Positions 1 to 7,442 of a DNA stretch of 11,714 bases are shown in pieces (within the stretch, counting starts at the first letter, position 1; every line of letters starts with the position of its first letter). A program made the translations under genes and the position numbers. The DNA lies in the NCBI GenBank assembly GCA_028679855.1, contig JAJRAP010000104.1, positions 1 through 11,714 on the forward strand, given 5' to 3'. The notes beneath the pieces are model-generated. The model had not been told where the DNA came from. It searched no databases and worked only from the letters and a program-made list of their open reading frames with translations. The stretch is from Candidatus Methanoperedens sp. Lineage in GTDB: Archaea > Halobacteriota > Methanosarcinia > Methanosarcinales > Methanoperedenaceae.

Positions 1-1880
1 GCTTTCTCGAATTCCAGGTTCTTGGCAGCCCTGTGCATTGCAGCCTCAAGCTCTATTATATAATTGAACATATCTTCCTTGGGCGGAAGCGCCACATCAG
101 GAGCCCGCGGCTCGACAGCTTTCCTGATGGTCTGCGGGGTGATATTATGCTCCTCGTTGTACTTTATCTGCATTGCTCGCCTGCGGTTCGTTTCATCTAT
201 CGTCCTGTGCATCGAACCCGTTATCTTGTCCGCGTACATCACCACCCTTCCCTCTATATTTCTCGATGTCCTGCCTATTGTCTGCATAAGCGAGCGGTCT
301 GAGCGCAAAAACCCCTCTTTATCAGCGTCAAGTATCGCCACAAGCGCCACCTCGGGCAGGTCAAGCCCCTCTCGCAGGAGGTTAATCCCCACAAGAACAT
401 CGAACTCCCCCAGCCGCAGCCCGCGTATTATATCGATGCGCTCAAGCGTTTCGATCTCAGAGTGCATGTACCTTGCCTTTATGCCCATGCTGATAAGGTA
501 CTCTGTCAGGTCTTCAGCCATCCTTTTTGTGAGAGTGGTAACAAGGACCCTGTGTTTTTTCTTCGTCTTTTCATTAATCTCTGCCATCAGGTCATCTATC
601 TGACCTTTCACGGGTTTTATTACTATGTCGGGATCAACAAGTCCTGTGGGTCGTATTATCTGCTCCACGACCTGAGCACTTTGAGCGATCTCGTAATCAG
701 CAGGCGTTGCTGAAACGTACAGCACCTGGTTGATCCGCGTCTCAAACTCCGCATACGTGAGCGGGCGGTTATCAAAAGCAGAAGGCATCCTGAAGCCGTA
801 ATCCACAAGCGATTCCTTTCGTGCGTGATCACCTGCATGCATTCCCCGGATCTGCGGCAGCGTGACGTGCGACTCATCGATCACCACAAGATAATCCTCA
901 GGGAAGTAATCAAGCAATGAGTACGGTGGCTCGCCGGGCTTCCTTCCGTCCATATGCCGGCTGTAGTTCTCAATGCCCTGGCAGTACCCGATCTCGTGCA
1001 TCATCTCGATATCGAACTTTGTCCTCTGCTCAAGGCGCGCAGCTTCAAGGATCTTCCCCATGGATCTTAGCTCATGAAGCCTCTCTTCCAGTTCTGTTTC
1101 AATAGATTCGATAGCAGCCTCTATCTTTTCCTGCGGCATCACGAAATGCTTGGCAGGATATATTACGACGCCCTCACTTTCCCTTATGGTTTTTCCAGTT
1201 AAGGGGTCAAATTCAGCTATCCTCTCAATCTCGTCCCCGAAAAGTTCTATCCTCATCCCGGTTGAAGCGTATGAAGGGAACACTTCAATAGTATCTCCGC
1301 GCACCCTGAACTTTCCTGCAGAAAAATCCATATCGTTGCGCTCGTACTGCATGTCCACAAACCGGGAAAGTATCGCTTTTCGCTCTTTTTCATCGCCAAT
1401 ACTCAGTATCATGGACATCTCATGCCATTCCTGGGGAGAGCCTATGCCGTAAATGCAGGAAACGCTTGCCACCACTATCACGTCGCGCCGCTCAAAGAGC
1501 GACCGCGTGGCTGAAAGCCGCATCCTGTTTATTTCCTCATTTATGGAAGCGTCTTTTTCGATGTATGTATCCGTTTGTGGTATATACGCTTCAGGCTGGT
1601 AGTAGTCATAATAGCTCACAAAATATTCCACCGCGTTTTCAGGGAAGAATGCCTTGAACTCAGAATATAACTGCGCAGCAAGTGTCTTGTTGTGCGAGAT
1701 GACTAGCGTTGGTCGCTGTATCCTTTGTATCACGTTCGCTACAGTGAAAGTTTTGCCTGAGCCGGTCACACCAAGTAGCGTTCCGCGCTTCATGCCCTGT
1801 TTTATGCCCTGCACAAGCTTTTCTATCGCATGTACCTGGTCGCCTTTAGGTTCAAATCCTGAAACGAGTTTGAATGCCAG
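1..1880 (-). CDS. uvrB: UvrABC system protein B (excision nuclease helicase subunit), 3' end cut by window
   Basis: UvrB is the damage-verifying, ATP-dependent subunit of bacterial-type nucleotide excision repair; it receives DNA from UvrA and recruits UvrC. About 626 residues are visible. Landmarks are the N-terminal [13 protein letters not shown] segment (residues 3-15), Walker A GVTGSGKT (37-44), the DNA-wedging beta-hairpin with [12 protein letters not shown] (about 88-100), Walker B IDESH (334-338), helicase motifs V/VI (REGLDLPEV, then QTIGRTSRN) and the start of the C-terminal UVR motif (KNLEFEK) at the edge. Roughly 25-40 residues are missing. No ATG, GTG or TTG lies at the N-terminus: an in-frame TAG at 1886-1884 is followed by GCG CTG GCA TTC, and GGAGG (1892-1888) sits 7 nt before CTG at 1880. 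CTG is therefore chosen as start; the first in-frame ATG would be residue 30 and would remove conserved sequence. Such uvr genes are widespread in mesophilic methanogens, probably by old transfer from bacteria. The gene is divergent from cdc6. Confidence 0.96.
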   Translation of the reverse strand, partial: MAFKLVSGFEPKGDQVHAIEKLVQGIKQGMKRGTLLGVTGSGKTFTVANVIQRIQRPTLVISHNKTLAAQLYSEFKAFFPENAVEYFVSYYDYYQPEAYIPQTDTYIEKDASINEEINRMRLSATRSLFERRDVIVVASVSCIYGIGSPQEWHEMSMILSIGDEKERKAILSRFVDMQYERNDMDFSAGKFRVRGDTIEVFPSYASTGMRIELFGDEIERIAEFDPLTGKTIRESEGVVIYPAKHFVMPQEKIEAAIESIETELEERLHELRSMGKILEAARLEQRTKFDIEMMHEIGYCQGIENYSRHMDGRKPGEPPYSLLDYFPEDYLVVIDESHVTLPQIRGMHAGDHARKESLVDYGFRMPSAFDNRPLTYAEFETRINQVLYVSATPADYEIAQSAQVVEQIIRPTGLVDPDIVIKPVKGQIDDLMAEINEKTKKKHRVLVTTLTKRMAEDLTEYLISMGIKARYMHSEIETLERIDIIRGLRLGEFDVLVGINLLREGLDLPEVALVAILDADKEGFLRSDRSLMQTIGRTSRNIEGRVVMYADKITGSMHRTIDETNRRRAMQIKYNEEHNITPQTIRKAVEPRAPDVALPPKEDMFNYIIELEAAMHRAAKNLEFEK

Positions 1881-1887
1881 CGCCTAA

Positions 1888-1892
1888 CCTCC
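1888..1892 (-). promoter_or_regulatory. Shine-Dalgarno site that decides the uvrB CTG start
   Basis: On the minus strand GGAGG is followed by TTAGGCG and then CTG, a 7-nt spacer. The same extended GGAGGTTA string precedes the genes at 6806 and 10997, each with a normal ATG 7-8 nt downstream. This supports initiation at the CTG at 1880. Confidence 0.7.
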
Positions 1893-1901
1893 TGATTCTT
1901 G

Positions 1902-1955
1902 CTGATAACGGTTTGCTCTTCATCTGCATATATTATTATTCTTAGGCATTATCAG
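1902..1955. repeat. 7-bp inverted repeat in the uvrB/cdc6 intergenic region
   Basis: CTGATAA (1902-1908) and TTATCAG (1949-1955) are exact inverted copies flanking an AT-rich TATA-like stretch (about 1926-1940) that is the likely uvrB promoter. It could be an operator or chance; no regulator is identified. Confidence 0.3.
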
Positions 1956-2016
1956 GGTTTCCAATGCGTATCACATCTAATATCTTTCATTCAATGGAAG
2001 ACACACATTTGGAAAG

Positions 2017-2025
2017 TATTATTAA
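2017..2025 (+). promoter_or_regulatory. TATA box for leaderless cdc6 transcript
   Basis: TATTATTAA ends 22 nt before the ATG at 2048, the archaeal TATA-to-start spacing. There is no Shine-Dalgarno site before that ATG, so a leaderless transcript is inferred. This also favours 2048 over the GTG at 2033. Confidence 0.45.
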
Positions 2026-2047
2026 GAGCTAAGTGAAAGTATTGCCG

Positions 2048-3154
2048 ATGAAAGACCTTCTCTCCTGGGACCAGACCCTTTTCAAAGACAGCGAGCTTTT
2101 TGAACTTGACCACGTACCTGAGCATTTCCTGCACAGAGATGCGCAGTTGCAGTCCCTCCTTTTCAGCGTCCGTCCTGCTTTGAGCGGGGGAAGACCTCTC
2201 AACTGCCTGTGTGTGGGGCCACCGGGCACTGGAAAAACAACAGCGATCATCAAGGTCTTTGAGGAGATAAAGAAGCATACCCCTAAAATAATCCCTGTTC
2301 TCGTGAACTGCCAGGCTTACTCTACAAGGTATGCGGTTTTTTCGCAGCTTTTCAATAAGCTTATCGGATATGCTCCTCCTTCTTCTGGTGCTTCCTTCAA
2401 AAAGGTGTTTGGTGAGGTAGCAAAATACCTTGTGGATAACGAGAGGGTGCTGGTGGTTGCACTTGACGACATGAACTATCTCTTCTACGAGAACGAGGTC
2501 AACGAGGTGCTCTACTCACTCCTCAGGGCGCATGAGACCCACCCGGGGGCGCGCATAGGCGTTATTGCAATATTAAGCGATACAGGTGTGCCGCATATTC
2601 TCGATCCGAAGGTGGAATCCGTGTTCTTGCCAGAAGAGATCACTTTCCTACAGTATGGTATTGGCGAGGTAAAAGATATCCTTTCAAACCGCGCAAAGCT
2701 TGGATTCTATCCTGGTGTGCTTGGTGAAAACGTACTTGAGCGAATTATTGAGCACACGGCTTCCCTTGGTGACCTTCGCGTGGGAGTAGACCTCCTGAAG
2801 CGCGCAGGGTTGAACGCAGAGCGCCGCGCCAGCAGGACTATAGCGCTTGAGGACGTTGATAAGGCATACGATAGCTCGCGGCTCGTTCACCTCTCGTATG
2901 TGATGCGGACGCTGAAAGATGATGAGAAGGCTCTTCTCGGTCTGATAGCCGACTCCCCCAAAATAAATTCTGGGGACCTCTATGAAAAATTCCATTCGCA
3001 GACATCCCTTGGATACACGCGGTTCTATGAGCTGCTGAACAAACTCGGTTCTGTCAGGCTTATTGATGCGGATTTTACAGGTAAGGGCTTGCGCGGGAGA
3101 AGCAGGGTAGTGACGCTGCGGTATAAAGCGGATGAGATAAGAACAAGGCTGTGA
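2048..3154 (+). CDS. cdc6: Orc1/Cdc6 replication initiator (AAA+ ATPase)
   Basis: This is the archaeal origin-binding initiator, which recognises origin boxes and loads the MCM helicase. The 368-residue protein begins MKDLLSWDQTLF, like methanosarcinal Cdc6 proteins. It shows Walker A GPPGTGKT (57-64), Walker B ALDDMNYL (138-145, DD in place of the usual DE), a sensor-1 segment ILSDT (about 175-179), an arginine-containing lid segment GDLRVGVDLL (about 241-250), and a C-terminal winged-helix domain (about 285-368) ending in a basic stretch rich in R and K. An in-frame GTG at 2033 would add five residues. The ATG is preferred because of the TATA spacing and family N-termini. The gene is divergent from uvrB and ends 3 nt before the 3' end of tRNA-Gly on the opposite strand. 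Archaea often have several Cdc6 paralogues; which one this is cannot be told here. Confidence 0.95.
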   Translation: MKDLLSWDQTLFKDSELFELDHVPEHFLHRDAQLQSLLFSVRPALSGGRPLNCLCVGPPGTGKTTAIIKVFEEIKKHTPKIIPVLVNCQAYSTRYAVFSQLFNKLIGYAPPSSGASFKKVFGEVAKYLVDNERVLVVALDDMNYLFYENEVNEVLYSLLRAHETHPGARIGVIAILSDTGVPHILDPKVESVFLPEEITFLQYGIGEVKDILSNRAKLGFYPGVLGENVLERIIEHTASLGDLRVGVDLLKRAGLNAERRASRTIALEDVDKAYDSSRLVHLSYVMRTLKDDEKALLGLIADSPKINSGDLYEKFHSQTSLGYTRFYELLNKLGSVRLIDADFTGKGLRGRSRVVTLRYKADEIRTRL

Positions 3155-3157
3155 ACA

Positions 3158-3229
3158 TGCGCCGGTCGGGAATCGAACCCGAGTTTAAGCGTTGGCAACG
3201 CCTAGTGATAGCCGCTACACTACCGGCGC
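3158..3229 (-). tRNA. tRNA-Gly (anticodon GCC)
   Basis: Read on the minus strand, acceptor GCGCCGG pairs with CCGGCGC. The D arm is GTG/CAC, the anticodon stem AGGCG pairs imperfectly with CGCTT, the loop is TTGCCAA with anticodon GCC, and T stem TCGGG/CCCGA encloses TTCGATT. Discriminator A is at 3158 and CCA is not encoded. There is no intron. A TATA-like AT-rich stretch at about 3273-3285 lies some 45-55 nt upstream and could drive it with a short processed leader. Confidence 0.96.
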
Positions 3230-3299
3230 GAACCGGGTGTCCTTTTGGGGCAGTCTTTAGATACGCTAATCCGTATTAATAGTTTTTCTAATTGAGTTA

Positions 3300-4526
3300 T
3301 CATTGCTTGCGTACGAGTTCTCTTGTATGCTTTGCGACCTCCTCAGGATCTATGCGAAGCCTTGCCACACCGCTTTCTATTGCAGCCTTTGCCACTGCTC
3401 TTGCAGCTTCAGGCGCGACTTCAAGGTTAAAAATACTTGGCACGATCATATTTTCATCCGGTTCAGGCACTAACGAAGCCAATGCATTTGCAGTGGCAAG
3501 TTTCATCTCCTCGTTTATGTCCCTTGATCTTGTATCCAGCGCACCCCTGAATATCCCGGGGAAACCGAGTGAGTTGTTTATCTGGTTTTGGCAATCGGAG
3601 CGTCCAGTTCCTATGATGCGGGCTCCGGCTCTTTTTGCTTTATCGGGCATTATCTCTGGTGTGGGATTTGCCAGCGCGAACACAATGGCGTCATCTGCCA
3701 TGGAGCGCACCATTTCCTCTGACACTATCCCGCCAACAGATAGACCTATGAAAACATCCGCCCCCTTCATGGCATCTGCCAGTGTCCCCGACATGCCGTT
3801 CTTGTTCGTGTGTTCTGCAAGTTCTTTTTTATAAGGGTTCATTCCTTCCCTGCCCTTAAATATTATGCCAGCCGTGTCGGTTACGATCATATCCCTGACG
3901 CCTTCATCAAGGAGAAGCATGGCGGTTGCTGTGCCGGCAGCGCCTGCTCCGCTTATTACCACTTTAATCTCGCTGAACTTCTTCCCCACGACCTTCAGCG
4001 CATTGATGAGCCCGGAAAGTACAACAGTAGCAGCTCCGTGCTGGTCGTCATGGAAAACCGGGATGTCAAGAAGCTTTTTGAGGCGTTTCTCGATCTCAAA
4101 GCAGCGCGGAGCGCCTATGTCCTCGAGGTTGATCCCTCCGAAAGATGGAGAGATGCACTTTACCGTGTTTACGAGTTCGTCGATATCCCGCGTATCAAGG
4201 CAGATGGGGAAGGCGTCTACCCCTGCAAATACTTTAAAGAGCATGGCTTTTCCTTCCATGACAGGCATCGCGGCATGAGCGCCTATGTCGCCAAGACCAA
4301 GCACGCTTGTCCCATCGCTCACCACAGCGACGAAGTTGCCTTTTGAAGTATATCGGTAAATATCCTCCCTGTTTTTCTGAATTCGAAGGCATGGTTCAGC
4401 CACGCCGGGCGTGTAGGCAAGGCTCATGTCTTCTTTTGTCTTGACCCTGATCTTGCTTCTTATTTCGATCTTTCCCTGATGCGATTCATGAAACTTCAAT
4501 GACTGTTCATATACGGTTCCTTTCAT
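3300..4526 (-). CDS. NAD(P)-dependent malic enzyme (malate dehydrogenase, decarboxylating)
   Basis: This enzyme oxidatively decarboxylates malate to pyruvate and CO2 with a divalent metal and NAD(P), linking C4 acids to pyruvate in the cytoplasm. The 408-residue length matches the short malic enzymes without a phosphotransacetylase domain. Visible motifs are the catalytic tyrosine in AYTPGVAEPC (Y38), SDGTSVLGLGDIG (70-82), the catalytic lysine region EGKAMLFK (91-98), metal ligands NLEDI (133-137) and FHDDQHG (159-164 region), the dinucleotide loop SGAGAAGTA (192-200), and ALANPTPEI in the C-terminal half. GGGAG (4538-4534) lies 7 nt before the ATG. Its 5' end overlaps the DUF166 gene by 20 nt, so the two are one transcript and probably translationally coupled. 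NAD versus NADP preference cannot be read from the sequence. Confidence 0.95.
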   Translation of the reverse strand: MKGTVYEQSLKFHESHQGKIEIRSKIRVKTKEDMSLAYTPGVAEPCLRIQKNREDIYRYTSKGNFVAVVSDGTSVLGLGDIGAHAAMPVMEGKAMLFKVFAGVDAFPICLDTRDIDELVNTVKCISPSFGGINLEDIGAPRCFEIEKRLKKLLDIPVFHDDQHGAATVVLSGLINALKVVGKKFSEIKVVISGAGAAGTATAMLLLDEGVRDMIVTDTAGIIFKGREGMNPYKKELAEHTNKNGMSGTLADAMKGADVFIGLSVGGIVSEEMVRSMADDAIVFALANPTPEIMPDKAKRAGARIIGTGRSDCQNQINNSLGFPGIFRGALDTRSRDINEEMKLATANALASLVPEPDENMIVPSIFNLEVAPEAARAVAKAAIESGVARLRIDPEEVAKHTRELVRKQ

Positions 4527-5211
4527 CGTTTATCTCCCTTAGTGCTTTTTCTACTGCTTTTTTATGTAACTGCGCAGCTTTATGTATTCCGCCTCTTGTG
4601 CCCCTTCCCGCCCTGCATGGGTACTGCTGAACAAGAAGCCCGGCATAAGCTGGTGCATCCTCTATGCTTTTCCCGATAAGACCTTTTGCCATATGGTGCG
4701 TGCTCCCGCATGGAGCGCCGCGTATCACGTCAACCTTTGATACAATGCCGTTTTTTAAATTTATATTGACTTCCGGCATTCCGAAGAAGGATGCGAACAT
4801 GTCCACGACTTTGTCCCCGCATTCCCCTATTTCGCAGCAAATCTCATGTACCTCGATATGCATGTTGTATTTTCCTGACAGTTCATCAAGTTCCTGGCGT
4901 CCTCCTGCTCGTGACATGCCGCCTGCTATGATGACCCCCCGCGCACCGTTCTCTCCTGCGAGGCGTACCATTTCAGGCGTGAGGTCTGGATGAAGCGTGT
5001 ATGCAATGACAAGGTCGCTGGATAACACTTTTTTATCGGGGTTCAGGCATTTGATAAATTCCTTCGGGTCTTCGATAAAATCAGGAAGCGACTCCGGGAG
5101 TTCTATGGAAGATACGTTAAAATCAGAATTGCTTTCTATGTTCTCGATGAGGCGGCGCCCGTATTTTCCTCTGGTGACGACTCCGATAGATATCATTGAA
5201 TTATTATGCAT
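4507..5211 (-). CDS. DUF166 family protein
   Basis: The 234-residue protein has the hallmarks of the archaeal DUF166 family: an N-terminal GVVTRGKYGRRLIE segment, a central VIIAGGMS turn, the cysteine motif ICCEIGECG (C125, C126, C131), RGAPCGST (C168) and VQQYPC (C199). Members have sometimes been labelled 'thymidylate synthase' in databases; I would not carry that over. The conserved cysteines suggest metal or Fe-S binding (inference). No signal peptide or membrane segment is evident. It is the first gene of an operon with the malic enzyme, overlapping it by 20 nt. There is no Shine-Dalgarno site, but a TATA box lies about 24 nt before the ATG, so the message is probably leaderless. A second in-frame ATG at residue 6 (5196) is a less likely start. 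Confidence 0.85.
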   Translation of the reverse strand: MHNNSMISIGVVTRGKYGRRLIENIESNSDFNVSSIELPESLPDFIEDPKEFIKCLNPDKKVLSSDLVIAYTLHPDLTPEMVRLAGENGARGVIIAGGMSRAGGRQELDELSGKYNMHIEVHEICCEIGECGDKVVDMFASFFGMPEVNINLKNGIVSKVDVIRGAPCGSTHHMAKGLIGKSIEDAPAYAGLLVQQYPCRAGRGTRGGIHKAAQLHKKAVEKALREINDERNRI

Positions 5212-5235
5212 GATTATTTTAAATATGTTATTTCC

Positions 5236-5244
5236 TTATAAATA
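5236..5244 (-). promoter_or_regulatory. TATA box for DUF166-malic enzyme operon, possibly shared with coaBC
   Basis: On the minus strand TATTTATAA ends 24 nt before the ATG at 5211, the spacing of a leaderless archaeal promoter. Its other strand reads TTATAAATA, which would place a plus-strand start site near 5270, about 27 nt before the coaBC ATG. One TATA element might therefore serve both directions. Confidence 0.5.
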
Positions 5245-5296
5245 GCCATTGATGTATCAAAACATTCTTATCTTTTTACAATACTAAAGGAAAGTA

Positions 5297-6484
5297 ATGA
5301 CCCGTGTTATCCAGACATCGCATTCTCTTGAAGGCAAGACCATCGTTCTTGGGATTACTGGAAGCATCGCAGCAGTAAGATGTGTTGAGCTTGCCCGCCA
5401 ACTCATGCGGCACGGCGCGAACGTGCATGCGGTGATGACAAAAGAGGCACAGAAGATAATTCATCCAGAGGCGATGAAATATGCTACGGGAAACTGTGTG
5501 GTCACAGAAATAACAGGCGCCGTGGAGCATGTGGAATTTTGCGGCATCGGAGGGATAGCACCCCTTCTTCTTATCGCGCCGTGTACTGCGAACACCATTG
5601 GAAAAATAGCTCACGGTATTGATGATACAACGGTCACGACCTTTGCCACGACCGCTTTTGGCTCGGGTATCCCAATAATGATAGTCCCTGCGATGCATGA
5701 GTCCATGTATAACCATCCGATCGTTATCGAGAACATCGGGAAGCTCACTGAACTGGGGGTGGAGTTCATCAATCCCATACTTGAAGAAGGCGCGGCTAAA
5801 ATTGCCTCCACAGATGAGATCGTGCTTCGTGTCGAGAGGGCGCTCTACAAGAAAACGCTTGCAGGAAAGCGTATTATCATCACAGGGGGCGCGACAGATG
5901 AAGTGATCGACCCGATAAGGATAATTACAAACCGCGCTTCCGGGAAGACGGGGGTGGAACTGACGCTTGAAGCGTTCAGGAGAGGCGCGGATGTCACACT
6001 TGTCCACAGGGGCTGCATGGGCATCCAGGGAATATGTGAATTTAACGTGGAGAGCGCGCGGGATATGACAGAAACGGTGATTGAGGAGCTGGGTAAGGGA
6101 TATGACCTCCTCATAAGCGCGGCTGCTATTTCGGATTTTACCGTGACCCCCTCTAAAGAAAAGATAAAATCGGAAAAACAGGTCAATATTGCATTGAAGC
6201 CCGCGCCCAAGCTCATAAAAGAGGCGCGCAGGAAATATCCTGACCTTAAGATAATCGGTTTCAAGGCTGAGACCGGGATTTCCGAGGATGAACTGATAAA
6301 GCGGGCACGGAGTTCGATGGAAACATTATCACTGAGTATGGTGGTAGCTAATGATGTTTCTTCAGGCGGGATGGGAACGGAAGATAATGAGGTCTATCTC
6401 ATAGACAGCAGTATAAAGCGCGTTGCTGGAACCAAGCGAGAGATAGCATTCGAGATCATGGATAAGGTAGAGGCGTTCATTTAG
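5297..6484 (+). CDS. coaBC: Bifunctional phosphopantothenoylcysteine decarboxylase / phosphopantothenate-cysteine ligase
   Basis: CoaBC joins 4'-phosphopantothenate to cysteine and decarboxylates the product to 4'-phosphopantetheine, two steps of coenzyme A synthesis. The 395 residues are full length. The N-terminal FMN-dependent CoaC domain (about 12-185) shows ITGSIAA (20-26), the catalytic His in VEHVEF (H78), APCTANTIGKIAHG (94-107) and PAMHESM (131-137), where the bacterial form has PAMN. The C-terminal CoaB domain (about 190-395) shows TGGATDE (196-202), ITNRASGKTG (210-219), AAAISDF (275-281) and the lysine-rich KIKSEKQ (289-295). A weak purine-rich site (AAGGAAAG) precedes the ATG. 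It heads an operon with two small genes. Archaea commonly use CTP or ATP in the ligase step; the cofactor cannot be told here. Confidence 0.95.
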   Translation: MTRVIQTSHSLEGKTIVLGITGSIAAVRCVELARQLMRHGANVHAVMTKEAQKIIHPEAMKYATGNCVVTEITGAVEHVEFCGIGGIAPLLLIAPCTANTIGKIAHGIDDTTVTTFATTAFGSGIPIMIVPAMHESMYNHPIVIENIGKLTELGVEFINPILEEGAAKIASTDEIVLRVERALYKKTLAGKRIIITGGATDEVIDPIRIITNRASGKTGVELTLEAFRRGADVTLVHRGCMGIQGICEFNVESARDMTETVIEELGKGYDLLISAAAISDFTVTPSKEKIKSEKQVNIALKPAPKLIKEARRKYPDLKIIGFKAETGISEDELIKRARSSMETLSLSMVVANDVSSGGMGTEDNEVYLIDSSIKRVAGTKREIAFEIMDKVEAFI

Positions 6485-6485
6485 G

Positions 6486-6779
6486 ATGAAAATAATTACC
6501 ATCGAGCCATGCTTTACAAGAGGGGAAGAAGACCTGTTCAGCGGGGAGGCTGAACTGGGAAGCGTGAAAATTACACCGCAGGCGGTGGAGGAGCTTAAGA
6601 AGCACTTTGATGGAGTGCAGGTTACGCCTGACAATGAGATGATGGTGCTTACCAACAATCCGGTTGAGAAGATCATAGTTTTCAATACCGGGCGCGCGAT
6701 AATAAGGAGGATCGCAGGGAAAGAGACTGCGGTTGAGAGGTTCAGGATGCTGGAGAAGGTGCTGGGGGAAAGTATTTAA
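6486..6779 (+). CDS. Uncharacterised 97-aa protein coupled to coaBC
   Basis: I do not recognise a characterised family. The start lies 1 nt after the coaBC stop, so translation is almost certainly coupled and the gene is probably real. The protein is soluble, with a single cysteine (C9) near an N-terminal MKIITIEPCFTRG segment. The middle (PVEKIIVFNTGRAIIRR, 59-75) is a beta-strand pair with a GR turn, and the C-terminal helix (ETAVERFRMLEKVLGE) is amphipathic. The pattern 'hydrophobic strand - F..GRAII - helix ending in LG' recalls, from memory and weakly, the small C-terminal domain found on some ThiF/HesA-type proteins. The operon position would suit a small partner in cofactor metabolism, but that is inference. 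Confidence 0.75.
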   Translation: MKIITIEPCFTRGEEDLFSGEAELGSVKITPQAVEELKKHFDGVQVTPDNEMMVLTNNPVEKIIVFNTGRAIIRRIAGKETAVERFRMLEKVLGESI

Positions 6780-6793
6780 ATTCAAAAACGAGC

Positions 6794-6798
6794 GGAGG
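6794..6798 (+). promoter_or_regulatory. Strong Shine-Dalgarno site of the 162-aa gene
   Basis: GGAGG lies 7 nt before the ATG at 6806, in the same GGAGGTTA context as at uvrB and at 10984. It fixes the start of the downstream gene and suggests efficient independent initiation after the 26-nt gap. Confidence 0.7.
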
Positions 6799-6805
6799 TT
6801 AAAAT

Positions 6806-7294
6806 ATGGACAAACTATACGAAAATTCAGAAACCGGATGCTGCCCCAGGTTCGACCCGGCGCCCTGGAATGAAAAAGAAATAACCTGGCAGGATAAGTT
6901 ATTCATCAAAGACCGGGTAAGGAGCATATTCCACATCCCCATGAACTTTGATAAGCTCATGGTAAGGAACATGGAGAAAATAAAAACAGCAGGCGCTCTC
7001 GCCCCAGAACCGCTCATGTTCACGGATGAGAACTCGCTATGGGGAGCGGATGTCTTCATCGCGGTGGGCAAAGTTGTGCCCGGCGCTGTGATGGAGAAGA
7101 TGTCAGGGACTTTCATGAGCAAGGTCTTTGAAGGACCATACAAAGACGCAGGAAAGTGGGCAAAGGAAATGGATAAGTATGTCAGGTCAAAAGGCAAAGA
7201 CCCTAAAAAGATGTATTTCTTCTATACTACATGCCCGAAATGCGCCGAGTATTACGGTAAAAATTACACGGTACTTCTTGCAAAGATCAAATAA
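6806..7294 (+). CDS. Conserved 'hydrolase'-type cysteine protein, function unknown
   Basis: The 162-residue protein belongs to a small family shared by bacteria and methanogens and usually labelled only 'hydrolase'. Recognition is from the N-terminal TGCCPRFDPAPW (C12, C13), the central FIKDRVRSIFHIPMNF (33-48), KVFEGPYKDAGKW (106-118) and the C-terminal TTCPKCAEYYGKNY with a CxxC pair (C143, C146). The two cysteine pairs could form a zinc or disulfide site (inference). No hydrolase catalytic triad is obvious and the database label may be unfounded. No signal peptide or membrane helix is seen. It is the last gene of the coaBC operon by orientation and spacing (26 nt after the previous stop), with its own strong Shine-Dalgarno site. 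Confidence 0.8.
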   Translation: MDKLYENSETGCCPRFDPAPWNEKEITWQDKLFIKDRVRSIFHIPMNFDKLMVRNMEKIKTAGALAPEPLMFTDENSLWGADVFIAVGKVVPGAVMEKMSGTFMSKVFEGPYKDAGKWAKEMDKYVRSKGKDPKKMYFFYTTCPKCAEYYGKNYTVLLAKIK

Positions 7295-7359
7295 TGACTA
7301 TTGAGCGTGTGAATAATAAAAGCGTTCTAGTCACGAACCAGCAATAATGGAAATCCGGG

Positions 7360-7385
7360 GCATCTAATGAATGCTCGATGCTTTT
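7360..7385 (+). terminator. Putative terminator after the coaBC operon
   Basis: GCATC (7360-7364) and GATGC (7377-7381) form a 5-bp stem with a 12-nt loop followed directly by TTTT. It lies in the 148-bp gap between two convergent transcription units. The short stem makes this a modest call; nothing else is recognised in this gap. Confidence 0.35.
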
Positions 7386-7442
7386 GTACTTATATCGGTT
7401 TGCAGAGATATTGTATTTATTTCAGGCGCAGAAATTCTGAAA

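Noticed and set aside
64..603. 179-codon plus-strand open frame and other long frames over 1-1880
   Set aside because: They are antisense or shifted shadows of uvrB, with no family match and low-complexity serine/arginine-rich translations.
2033..2047. GTG start for cdc6
   Set aside because: It has no Shine-Dalgarno site or well-placed TATA box. The ATG at 2048 has TATTATTAA at leaderless spacing and matches family N-termini.
3292..4346. Several plus-strand open frames of 137-180 codons
   Set aside because: They lie opposite the clearly recognisable malic enzyme and have no recognisable domains.
5276..6264. Minus-strand frames of 139 and 243 codons opposite coaBC
   Set aside because: coaBC shows all expected motifs on the plus strand; these are shadows.
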